A stretch of 22,500 nt of DNA from contig NW_014578276.1 in NCBI RefSeq assembly GCF_000485595.1, positions 64,550-87,049 on the forward strand, given 5' to 3'. This document shows, piece after piece, positions 9,880 through 18,991 of the stretch. A program made the translations under genes and the position numbers. A model generated the notes under the pieces. It was not told the origin of the DNA. It searched no databases and saw nothing but the letters and a program-made list of their open reading frames with translations. How positions within the stretch are numbered: the stretch's first letter is position 1; the number at the start of each line of letters is the position of its first letter. Source of the stretch: Priapulus caudatus. Its lineage: Eukaryota > Priapulida > Priapulimorpha > Priapulimorphida > Priapulidae.

Positions 9880-10480
9880 GTCGCATGACTGATTTCGTAC
9901 GAAATCATTGATTTATCGTAACGAAAATCAGTCTACAAAGGTTCGTTCGAAATCAAGTCTAAAGTAATCTTCGTTACTGAAATCACAGTCACAAGTAATT
10001 TCCGTTTACGAATGCAACCACGTAAATCCAAGTCCTGCTACACTTGGTTGCGCCGGCGCGCAGAAGTGTCGCATGCAATTTGCGTAACAAAAACTGCGCA
10101 GTAACGCTGATTTTCGTCACCCAAATGACTCGCAGTAGCTTGATTTCGTCACGAAATCACTCTCAGCTAGTTGATTTCGTGACAACGCATCACTTGTAGA
10201 CTTCCATTTCGTTACAATACAATGATTCTGTAAACGGAATGCAAGTCATGGCGATATTTGGCCGCGCCGGCGCGCCCAAGTGTAGCCATGAATTTCGTAC
10301 GATGACGCGTGCTGATTCTCGTAACGAACTAGACTCGGCAGTACTTGATTTCGTAACGAAAATTACTTTGTACTGATTTCGTAAACGAATTACCTTTGAG
10401 ACTGATTTCGATACGAAATCTACTTGTTGTAGACTTGATTGTTACGAATCAATGATTTCGTAACGAAAACAAGTCATAGC
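9880..10480. repeat. Palindromic satellite with TTTCGTAACGAAA core
   Basis: Many degenerate copies of GATTTCGTAACGAAATCA, each palindromic, roughly every 25-30 bases. A larger period of about 200 bases is marked by GC-rich boxes (GCGCCGGCGCGC near 10050 and 10262) followed by AAGTGT and a CATGAATTTCGT-like word. No coding frame. Confidence 0.85.
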
Positions 10481-10501
10481 GACACTGGCGCCCTTACTAG
10501 A

Positions 10502-10640
10502 AACCCACTGTGAGCATGTCAGCCCTTGTACCTGCGACACTGCGGGTCGCTGGATGGTGCCAGCAAACGTTCCTAATGAGTAGAACGAGTTGGAGGTTGA
10601 AATGATTTGAGGTGGCGGCTGTTTAGGCAGGTCACCACGT
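10502..10640. repeat. Local duplication (block B), first copy
   Basis: Matches 11419-11558 through CTGTGAGCATGTCAGCC, GGGTCGCTGGATGGT, AATGAGTAGAA and GATTTGAGGT. Both copies are followed by CA repeats. Confidence 0.85.
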
Positions 10641-10649
10641 ACTGTATGC

Positions 10650-10790
10650 ATCGCACACACGGCACGCGCACACACACACGCACACACTCACACAGCTGCA
10701 CACGACCACACACACGCCAACCACACACACGCACATACGCATGCGCACACACGCATACACACACCACACCACACAATCTACCACACACGC
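10650..10790. repeat. CA-rich repeat
   Basis: Imperfect CACACG and CACACC repeat after block B. Confidence 0.9.
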
Positions 10791-10972
10791 CCAGCAACGC
10801 ACAGCCCGCACGCTTCACGGGCACCACACAAACATACGCTGTGTGTGTTGTTACGGTGGGCGAGCGTGCTGCGTGGTGCGCGGCGTGCACCAACAGTGTT
10901 GTGGGGCGCGTGGTCTATGGTGCGTGTGGGCATGCGTGTGTAAGCGCGCGTGTTGAAACAACACCTAACTGC

Positions 10973-11264
10973 CTGAGCTATAGGTCTATGTCCACAGGGT
11001 ACTGCCGGAACGTTACGCGGTACGGTCCGGTATACGCGAACCTATACCTGGTATACCTGTCTATTTGATATGGTAGTAGATAGGTTAGATTAGGCTTAGG
11101 GTTAAGGTAGGATTAGGTTAGAGAATAGCCGAGGAACTCCCTAGATCGTTAGTGGGTGGCGAGGACGGTCCGCACTATTAGATAGTACGCCAGTACGTTC
11201 CAGTATACCGGAGCCGTACCAGGGTACGTTCCGGCAGTACCCTGGGGGACATAGACCCTCTCAG
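10973..11264. mobile_element. MITE-like element with terminal inverted repeats of about 60 bases
   Basis: The left end (GGTCTATGTCC, then AGGGTACTGCCGGAACGT, then GGTACGG and CCGGTATAC) is matched in inverted order at the right end to about 11264. The element is about 290 bases, has no reading frame for a transposase, and has a core of TTAGG-type words (11085-11122). The related block at 9740-9765 lacks it and serves as an empty site. Confidence 0.8.
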
Positions 11265-11418
11265 CGACACTGACATCCTCGGATTGGAATTCTCATAAAA
11301 TTTATTTGTGGCTTGCAATTCCCAGAAGCAAAGCGAGCAGTTGACTGCGGCGTATCTCACGTGCGCAGTGCGACGGCTGCCAGCTATAACACATACCTGC
11401 ATGCTAACCAGGTGTCAA

Positions 11419-11556
11419 CAACCCACCTGTGAGCATGTCAGCCTTGGTACCTGGACACTGGCGGGGTCGCTGGATGGTCTAGCAACGTTCTAATGAGTAG
11501 AAACGAGTTGTGAGGTTTGAAATTGATTTGAGGTTGGCGCTGTTTTAGACATGTAA

Positions 11557-11558
<2 letters not shown>
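11419..11558. repeat. Local duplication (block B), second copy
   Basis: Second copy of 10502-10640. Here block B follows block A directly, whereas in the first copy the palindromic satellite lies between them. Confidence 0.85.
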
Positions 11559-11595
<37 letters not shown>

Positions 11596-11780
11596 ACACA
11601 CACACACACACACACACCACACACACACCCCACGCACCACACACATATACTATATATACACACACACGCAACCACGCCGCACGCCACCACACACGCACAC
11701 ACACACAACCACACCCAGCCGCACGCGCAACACATCACACACAACCACACACACAACACACTCACCACACACACACACAT
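11556..11780. repeat. CA-rich microsatellite
   Basis: About 225 bases of CA repeat with CCAC and TATATA interruptions. Confidence 0.95.
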
Positions 11781-12370
11781 GTAACGAAGGTATTCGGAGC
11801 GAGTGAGTCACTGGGATCTAAGGCTCGCGTATAGGTAGAAGGAAACGCAACCAACAGAGAAAACAGCACTACGTTCGTAACGAGTACCACACAGCGTTAT
11901 TCTCCGACATGACAGAAGGTCGAACAAGAATACAAGCGGTCAACGGCCACGTTAGTCGACAGCGAGAACACAGTAGCGGGAGGCCAGTCAGTTCTCTCGA
12001 GCTCGCTGATGCTGCTTAAGCTGTCTAGAAATTGGGGTAGAATTAATAAAATGCGCGCCTTAGTGACCCGTTCTTACGGCACTTCAAAAGCAGCTCTCCG
12101 TGGCGAGGGCCGCCGCGCGCATGCGTTGCCGGACGAAGCACGACGACGACGACAACGATTCGCGGCGATATATATCCTTCCCCGAGGACAGCAGCGCGAC
12201 ACGACATCACGACAACCTACGTGCGCCACCGCCACCACGTCTCGCCACCTGCGCGCCGGTCGACACGAACACGGCGGGCGAACGGGTGCCGCTGACGGGG
12301 TGTCGGAGGCGAGCGAGGCGGACGACGCGAGCGCAGCGCCTCCTGGTGGCGGGGCGAGCAGGTAAAAGAA
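11781..12370 (+). other. GC-rich block with unassigned overlapping open frames
   Basis: Two overlapping plus-strand open frames (12009-12365 and 12100-12399) lie in sequence rich in CGACGA and GCGAGC words. The Arg/Ala/Asp/Gly-rich translations match no family I recognise. An AGCAG|GTAAAAG donor-like site occurs at 12357-12368. The block starts TGTAACGAAGG just after the CA repeat, as some LTRs do, but I found no matching end. A terminal exon, an LTR or leader fragment, or chance are all possible. Confidence 0.25.
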
Positions 12371-12469
12371 ATAGAATAAGAGAAGAGAAAAAAATATGAT
12401 TTACAACATTGTATTACTACTATCTAATACTATATATATATTTCACTATATATATACCCTATCATGATT

Positions 12470-12718
12470 ACTCTCCTCACCTTCATCCTTCTGTTCTCTC
12501 TTCTTCACTCTCTCTCTAATCTCTCTCTGCCTCTCTGTCTCTCGCTCTCGCGCAGAAAACACCCCCCAACCACCACCCCCAACCCCCACGACATACATAT
12601 TGCCTCGCTCTCAGTCTCTCTCCTCTCTCTCTCGCTCTCTCTCTCTTCTCTCGCTCTCTCTCTCTCTCTCTGCTCTCTCTCTCTATCTCGCTATCTCTCT
12701 TCTCTCCTCTCTCTCATA
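12470..12718. repeat. CT-rich polypyrimidine tract
   Basis: Mostly CTCTCT with short interruptions including a CCCCCCAACC patch at 12562-12590. It is a mirror-like purine-pyrimidine tract. The Ser/Leu frame across it is not a gene. Confidence 0.95.
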
Positions 12719-13022
12719 TATATGTATATATAATGTATAAGCGTATTAATAAAAAAAAAAAATCTATCGATGTACATGCATCGCCCTACAGCTACCACCA
12801 ACTGCGCATGCTGCACCCATTTGTGTCCCGTTGTCACAACACAATCGCGATGCTGCGCCCGAACGCTTCCACAAGGGCCCCGCCGAGCCCGCGCGCGGGC
12901 GCGTGACCTGCCGATTCTCCGACCCGCGTCGTCGCGTCGCAGCGCCCATGCCGCGGCCGCGTCCGAAAAAAACCTAAAAAAAAAAATGGAGAAGAAAAAA
13001 AAAAACTACAAGAAAAGCAAGA
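12719..13022. other. AT run, poly(A) and GC-rich island
   Basis: AT dinucleotides (12717-12732) and a poly(A) at 12751-12762 are followed by a GC-rich patch (12840-12965, many CG dinucleotides) and an A-rich tail-like stretch (12966-13022). No supported gene. Confidence 0.5.
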
Positions 13023-13925
13023 ACTAATATCACAAGAAAGAAGCGCGCCATATTGGCCCAAATTGGGTTCGGCGACACCCAGAAGCAGATAGGGGTCTAT
13101 GTCTCGGTAGGTCGCACAGCGAGAGCAGACCACTATTAAATCACCCTCATAGATGCCTAATACTAAGAATTGAATTTCAGGAGGCTGAAAATATATTTCG
13201 ACCGTTTCGCCGAGTGAAATAATTAAAGCTAGTAGGTATGTACTTCAAGTGTGCACCATTAGATTATGACATGTCCCGGCGTTTAAAAAATCGCGAATTA
13301 TAACGCGACACGCACAATTTGCCGAACAACAGTGCATCGGATAGCCAACATTGCAAATTCGCTTAAATTACCATAACCATCCACCACTCCATTCAGGTCA
13401 TTGTCCACACGAATAGCCAGCCCTAAAATAATGCAACCACAAAACATCGCGTAGCTTAGTGTACGAGCGCGCTCCGATCTGAAAAAATAAAAAAAAAAAC
13501 AAGAAAAAAAAAAACAATAAAAAAAAAAACTAACTACAGTTCTACACTTGCAAAGCATTTTCCATAACGGCCATCTACGAAAAGAATTCCATAAATCAGC
13601 AGTTTATTTTAGTTTAACAATGCCACCTCGGATCCAAGTCCCGCAAGTGACACCATATATGTTATAACAAAAACTCCATAATTTTTCCTGTAAACATCAC
13701 GTCTCAGCACACACCTCGAAATGGCCAAAAAACAAAATAAGAAAAAGACAAATCTCTTGAAAATCCCCGGCCGCAAACGCAACGCACCTCGGACGAGCTT
13801 GTTACACTGTCATTCAGAAGATCTAGTTTCTACTTAACAATTGCAAAAAGTTCTAACCTTTCTACTGGCAGAAATACAAAATTCAAGCGCATGCACACTC
13901 AAATACGATCTTCTCGAACTGTCCC
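13023..13925. other. Stretch without a supported gene
   Basis: Unique AT-rich sequence with poly(A) clusters at 13481-13530. Nothing else identified. Confidence 0.5.
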
Positions 13926-13928
13926 AAT

Positions 13929-13967
13929 ATAGATATCATATAACAACTAGTTGTTATATGAATCTAT
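13929..13967. other. Long near-perfect palindrome
   Basis: A 26-base perfect palindrome (13936-13961, arms TCATATAACAACT and AGTTGTTATATGA) extends by six more pairs (ATAGAT with ATCTAT) after a single unpaired A. Confidence 0.9.
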
Positions 13968-14052
13968 GGTCAATGCTCATTGGTGATTTGCCATCGTCCA
14001 TACCAACAGGGTAATGAACGGAGTGATAATATGCACCTGTCCAGCGTTTCAG

Positions 14053-14418
14053 CTCATTATGGTAATGCTATCCCCGGGCGTGAGGACACCGCTACGTGCA
14101 AAAAAAAACAAAATCTTAGCATAGTATAGTATTAGATTAATATATAGATTAGAAGTTAGGGTGATTAGGGTAGGGTTAGGGTTACGGTTAGGGTTGGTGT
14201 AGTTAGGTTAAGTAGGTAGAGTTTTGCATCATGATATCTGCCCACACACCATCGATTAATTTTGTGACACACCCATATATATAACGCTCCGAGATATATA
14301 TATAGTGTTAGGTTATCGTTGCAGGGTTGATATGTTACCGATATAATGATTGAGGAGTATACGTCAACTGATCACGTGACCGTCCCTCCACGCCCGGGGA
14401 TAGCAACACCCTCATTAG
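14053..14418. mobile_element. MITE-like element with telomere-like core
   Basis: GCTATCCCCGGGCGTG (14067-14082) recurs inverted and perfect at 14389-14404, with weaker pairing outside (CTCATTA against TAATGAG). The interior has TTAGGG-type repeats (14155-14210) and AT runs. No transposase frame is seen. Confidence 0.6.
14155..14210 (+). repeat. Degenerate telomere-like TTAGGG tract
   Basis: Runs such as GGGTTAGGGTTACGGTTAGGG with flanking GTTAGG words, inside the inverted-repeat element. Confidence 0.8.
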
Positions 14419-16556
14419 GTCCTCCATGATGGCGCTTTGAGGCGAACAGAGCAAAGCCAATCCAAGGCCTATAGATAAACACACTTTTATTCTAGGACTG
14501 GCCATCCACTCCTTCCTTTTGATATTTAGCTCCTTGTCTGACAGCGCAGCCGAATCGCGAGCGAAGCAGCGCCACACGCGTGCCAGGCGGCATTCTAACA
14601 CAGATTTCGCTGGCCAACCATTCAAAAATAAAAAAAAAAAAGGCAAGCAGCAACCTCGCGAGTTGCAGTTCTGCCGATTGACGACGATGAACTACCCATG
14701 AGCTGAGATTTGCGTGAAATGCTCGTAAGTCTTGCGCCTTGCGCGCATGTTGCTGAAAAAACGAATGCACTTCTTCTTGTGTTTCTGTTATGAGATTCTA
14801 CATATGGCGTGCGCACAGACGCGCAGAGCGAACGCCGAGATTATAGGCATAGAGACTGCACCTTCGCTACCTTTACTCCGGCCATATCGCTAACTCACGT
14901 AGTGTAGCGGTGAACGTCGACCGGGTTACAAGTCATATAGCACATGATTGATAGCATGGCGTCTAATTTTTTTTTGCGTCATGTATAACCAGGAAAAGTT
15001 CTATGTTTGTCCGTTGATCTTACTAATGCCGACCGCAACTGCATTTTTCAATCCGGAAGTCTCTAATTAAAAAAAATAACGAATTGTGTTATGGCTACTA
15101 ACACTATAAAAAGTATTAACAAGCTAGATCAGTTTAGTTAATTTGTTTACATCCCGGCGTGGTCGGTATAGCCGTGTATGTCGAACTAACCCGACCAGGC
15201 TGTGTGATAACGCAATACACCTAGTATTCCTAACGCCCTAGCAAATACCCGTTTCTTGGAGCAGTCGCATCTATGATCCTGCAGTGCAGCCTTGATCTGC
15301 AGTGCAGACTTGCAGTCATCCACTCAAGTAACAGCTATCGGTTTTTAGCATTACTATCAATACATAGTGACGGAATGTACTTGCAAGTAAGTAAAGAAAA
15401 AAAAAAAAACCTCTGTATACTGATCCATAGACTGATATAGCTAGTAGTAACTAGTAAGTTACTGGGACCAAAACAAAGAAAAAATTAACCCCACTAGTAC
15501 AACTAATCACAATGGCTCAGTAATACAAATGACTAAACCCTAGCTCAATGTCCAATTATATTTATATACACTTATTTTTACTGCGTAACCTAGAGTCCTA
15601 ACAATAATACGATGTATTGCGATGTATGGTTGTGCCGTTTCTGCATGTAGCTACGTGTTACGCTAGCTAATTAGTCACCGATGGTCATCGAGGTGGGAGC
15701 GAGTCCCAGTCTATTAGCCTTTGTGCCTTGCACCATTTGCATTACTGGCAAGGTTCGCGAACGCGAGATTTCGCAGTCCTTCTTGATTCGCATCACACAC
15801 TCGTAAAACGAAGAGAAAATTTATGTTTTATAACAAGTGAACACTGAAAAGAGAACACACAAAAAGTCCCTCAAAATGTCTACCCTCGTGTCCCCTCACT
15901 AAAATGCGGACTGTTCGCGCAGTATGATCGTGCGCGGCCAATTCATTCGAGATCGCACCGATCCATACTGCAGCGCTGCATACTGGTCCCTAGGAGCGTT
16001 CCCAGCGTCGCGTGCGCCTTGCCGCGGAACTGTGAGCAAGATCCGCTTACACAGACGATCGTCGGAAATCTCCGTTATGCAACCGGCCTCTCGAGTCACA
16101 GACCGTCTCACTGGGATGCGGCATAAGTTACATTTGGTGCGTGGATGGTGACAACAATTTCACCCTATAGAATTTCCGTAAGAAAACTCTGTATAGAAAA
16201 AAATTGTGGACACCTAGTGATCGTGTCATCTGTCATGATCCACTCGTGCAATATTGCTGGTGTCATCGCGCTTCGACCTTTCAGCGAAGGCACCATCAGC
16301 ATAGAGCAGGAGAGAGAGAGAGATCAATATACTATTACCCATAGATAAACATCTATGTAATATATAAACATACACGCTATGTGTACAGCACTTCCAAAAC
16401 GGATAATGGTTAAGTTCCAGTAGTGAGGTGCTTACATGTAGCAATTATCTACATCATGTGAAATCTTTTATTCTCTGGGGAAACCCGCCACCTCAGAAGA
16501 CGGATACTAGAACCGTTCCAAAAGAGGTTATTCTCGAAGCGCCTGACGCACGATCG
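14419..16556. other. Stretch without a supported gene
   Basis: Mixed unique sequence with poly(A) runs near 14630 and 15400. A minus-strand open frame (14335-14646) contains a hydrophobic segment (KVCLSIGLGLALLCSP), but it overlaps the end of the inverted-repeat element and has no recognised domain. An open-frame pair at 15899-16151 is also unassigned. Confidence 0.45.
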
Positions 16557-16601
<45 letters not shown>

Positions 16602-16776
16602 CTTTTTTTTTTTTTTTTTACTTTTTTTTTTTTCTTTTCGTTCGTAATATTTCTCTCTCTCACCTTCCGTTATATTTTTTTTTTTTTTTTTTTTTTTTTA
16701 TTTTTTTTTTTTTTTTTTTTATTTTTTTTTTTTCGTTTTTATTTTTTATTTTTTTTTTTTTTTTTATTTTTTTTTT
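16557..16776. repeat. T-rich tract
   Basis: About 220 bases, nearly all T with sparse A, C and G. The run of Phe codons is not a gene. Confidence 0.95.
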
Positions 16777-18747
16777 GCGCGCAGCTTATGCGCCCAAGGC
16801 GCACACGACGCGAACGTCCTAGACGGTATCACGCGGCAGCTATGATCCGGCCCCGAATGCATAGCCGCGCACACATCATAGCTGCACGAACAGTCGAAAT
16901 TTACGAATACAATAAGAGCTAGCTGCAGCGCTGCTGTCTTAAAAGTTCATAAAATATCATAAAAATGCACACCTCTACTCTACCCTGTTTAAAAGTTTAT
17001 TATGCAGTATTTATATGCCAAGCGTCTCATAACGGCGGCAGCAGAGCAGCGAACATCAGTGTATCATAATACAGCGAATAATAACGCCTCTATCATGTAA
17101 ACAGAAATCTCACAAATACAAACAAGACAGTAAATAAATCACAAATTAAGTCAATCAGGTCAATACCCTGATCTATCTTGAATGTGCTAGATAACAATAC
17201 TTATGTACTCCATGATTGTGGCCAAGCTAAAAAATAATGTTGAGGAAACGGATTTTGTGACTAAAATAAATATTAAAAAATAATAAGACACTGACGCACG
17301 CACTGAGGCGACGCACAACACAATACAAACACATACATGCCCCATACAAATTCTTCGAAAAAAAAAAAAAAAAGAAAACTGCGTGCGTTCAACATTAAAC
17401 ACTTCGATTTGTGTGCTTCGTAGTACTACAGCTAGCTATGTGCTTGCGTGCTTGGCTGCCTGTATAAGTAGGAACGGGCGTGCGTACGTGCGTCCGTCTG
17501 TGCGTGCCTGCGTGCGGGCGTAATCATTAGAATGTGTGCGATCACAAAGCATATCCACACAAAGCAGCTAAACGTATGCACGCACGCGCACGCCTGGACG
17601 CACGTGTAACGACGCTGTTACAAGCCACTCCCCGCTCCCCAACACGACGCGATCGCCTCGCGATCCGCCACAGACGCGGAGGTATTGATTGAACAGCGTT
17701 GCCCCTGGCAACCAGAGGCGATCAATAGATCCGTGCAAGCCAGGCTGCCCACGCCGGCGCTGAGAGATTAAAGGATTAACCGAGGGGGATCCTAATCATC
17801 TGGTGCCAACGCGCGGCAACTGCAATATATTTGGCATAGCGCTATAGCATTGACCATATTAAGACAATAATGCAAACTGACACTAGCTGTTCAGTCATCC
17901 GTGTAATTTAGTCTAATTTAGTCCAAGAGGATTAGATGCAGCAAATGAGGCGTGAAGCCAATCATCGCCAACGTCGAGGAACCATATTGAACGCCCGTGA
18001 TGCGGCCGCGTGAATAGAGGTCGCCACCTCCTGGACGGTGGTGCTACAGAATAGCGGGTCTTTCCTGTTAGGTGCCGCCACCGTCCAGAGCGAAGGTGGT
18101 GAAGCCAGGTGAACGCGGACGTGTCCGACGCTGTGATTGGCGCGCGCGGCACGTGCGTGAGCATGCGGATTCGGGGAATGCTTTCCCTAACTCCAGACGC
18201 GACCGCCTGTGTATTTGTAACAGTGAAACAATAGTGAATCTCAGTCTGAATTAAACAACATCAGTCATGGTATATGTTCTTTGACTTTTTCTTTGTCTAT
18301 GTCTTTGGCTACGAGTACGACATTGCAACCTACAACTATGCAGTCAGTAACGTAAATCACTGCGTTACATATTTGATGCGGTGAGAGTGGTCGTTTCTGG
18401 GTTTATTGTGAGCATACCCGCGATGCTATCTACTATACGATCACGAGCCGTCTCATCAACAATAGCATCGTGTCATCGTCGATCTTACGTTTTCATCCAC
18501 CGATTCAGACCGACGATCTCATAACCACGCCGTACCGTGGTCGGGTATGTGAAACTGACCTTACTGCCGGTTTAGTCTAAGTCATTATGTTTAAAGTGTG
18601 TACGTCGAGTTTTTGGGCTCAGAAAAACGAAATATAGCAGAATATAGTCTCACCTGACAGTGCAAATATCACTGATTATACCAACATTCAAAACACCAAG
18701 ATTTTATGCAGTTATAGCATAGAAAAATTGATTAAACCACATCATAA
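16777..18747. other. Unique stretch without a supported gene
   Basis: Contains a poly(A) at 17359-17373, a GC-richer part (17430-18200), and ordinary AT-rich sequence up to the duplicated unit. Open frames at 17913-18164 (minus) and 18072-18254 (plus) overlap each other and match nothing I recognise. Confidence 0.45.
18031..18088. other. Hairpin-forming inverted repeat
   Basis: CTGGACGGTGG (18031-18041) and its perfect complement CCACCGTCCAG (18078-18088) are separated by 36 bases. Flanking CCACC and GGTGG words could extend the stem with a few bulges. Confidence 0.7.
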
Positions 18748-18875
18748 TTAGTCTAAGGCTGAATGGGTCAGGATAAGACTCAAACATGGAAGAAATACTT
18801 TACGGGGACAAGTGGTAGTGAACATTTTTAACGGGTAAAGTCAATCATCTATGTGGTAGATGGTCTCGTTCGAGT

Positions 18876-18991
18876 TTATCTTACGCCAAAGGAGGCCAGT
18901 GATCCGTGGCGGTTGCATGCATTCTCCCCATTACAATTGATAATTGTGTCGTCCTTCGCCGCAATTCTCTTGGCTCTAACACCAGTTGCTT
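18876..18991 (-). CDS. BRICHOS copy 2, exon 5 (furin site and C-terminal peptide)
   Basis: The acceptor is TTTCTACATCTACAG|AA. Two bases complete the split Glu codon, then 37 codons and a TAA stop at 18876-18878. The exon encodes EATGVRAKR, then the 29-residue peptide ending SLASFGVR. It carries INCNGENACN with two cysteines five residues apart, enough for a small disulfide loop. Reading frame and phase agree with exon 4, which supports the assignment even though the tail itself has no recognised homologue. Confidence 0.78.

Noticed and set aside
12100-12399. GC-rich open frame as a definite gene
   Set aside because: Two frames are equally open, composition is Arg/Ala-rich as expected from GC-rich repeats, and no domain is recognisable; kept only as a low-confidence block.
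14335-14646. Minus-strand open frame with a hydrophobic segment
   Set aside because: Overlaps the inverted-repeat element and an A-rich run, and contains no family motif.
14880-14945. tRNA-like A box (TAGTGTAGCGG) and weak B box (GGGTTACAAGTC)
   Set aside because: The boxes are too close together and no cloverleaf or poly(T) end could be drawn.
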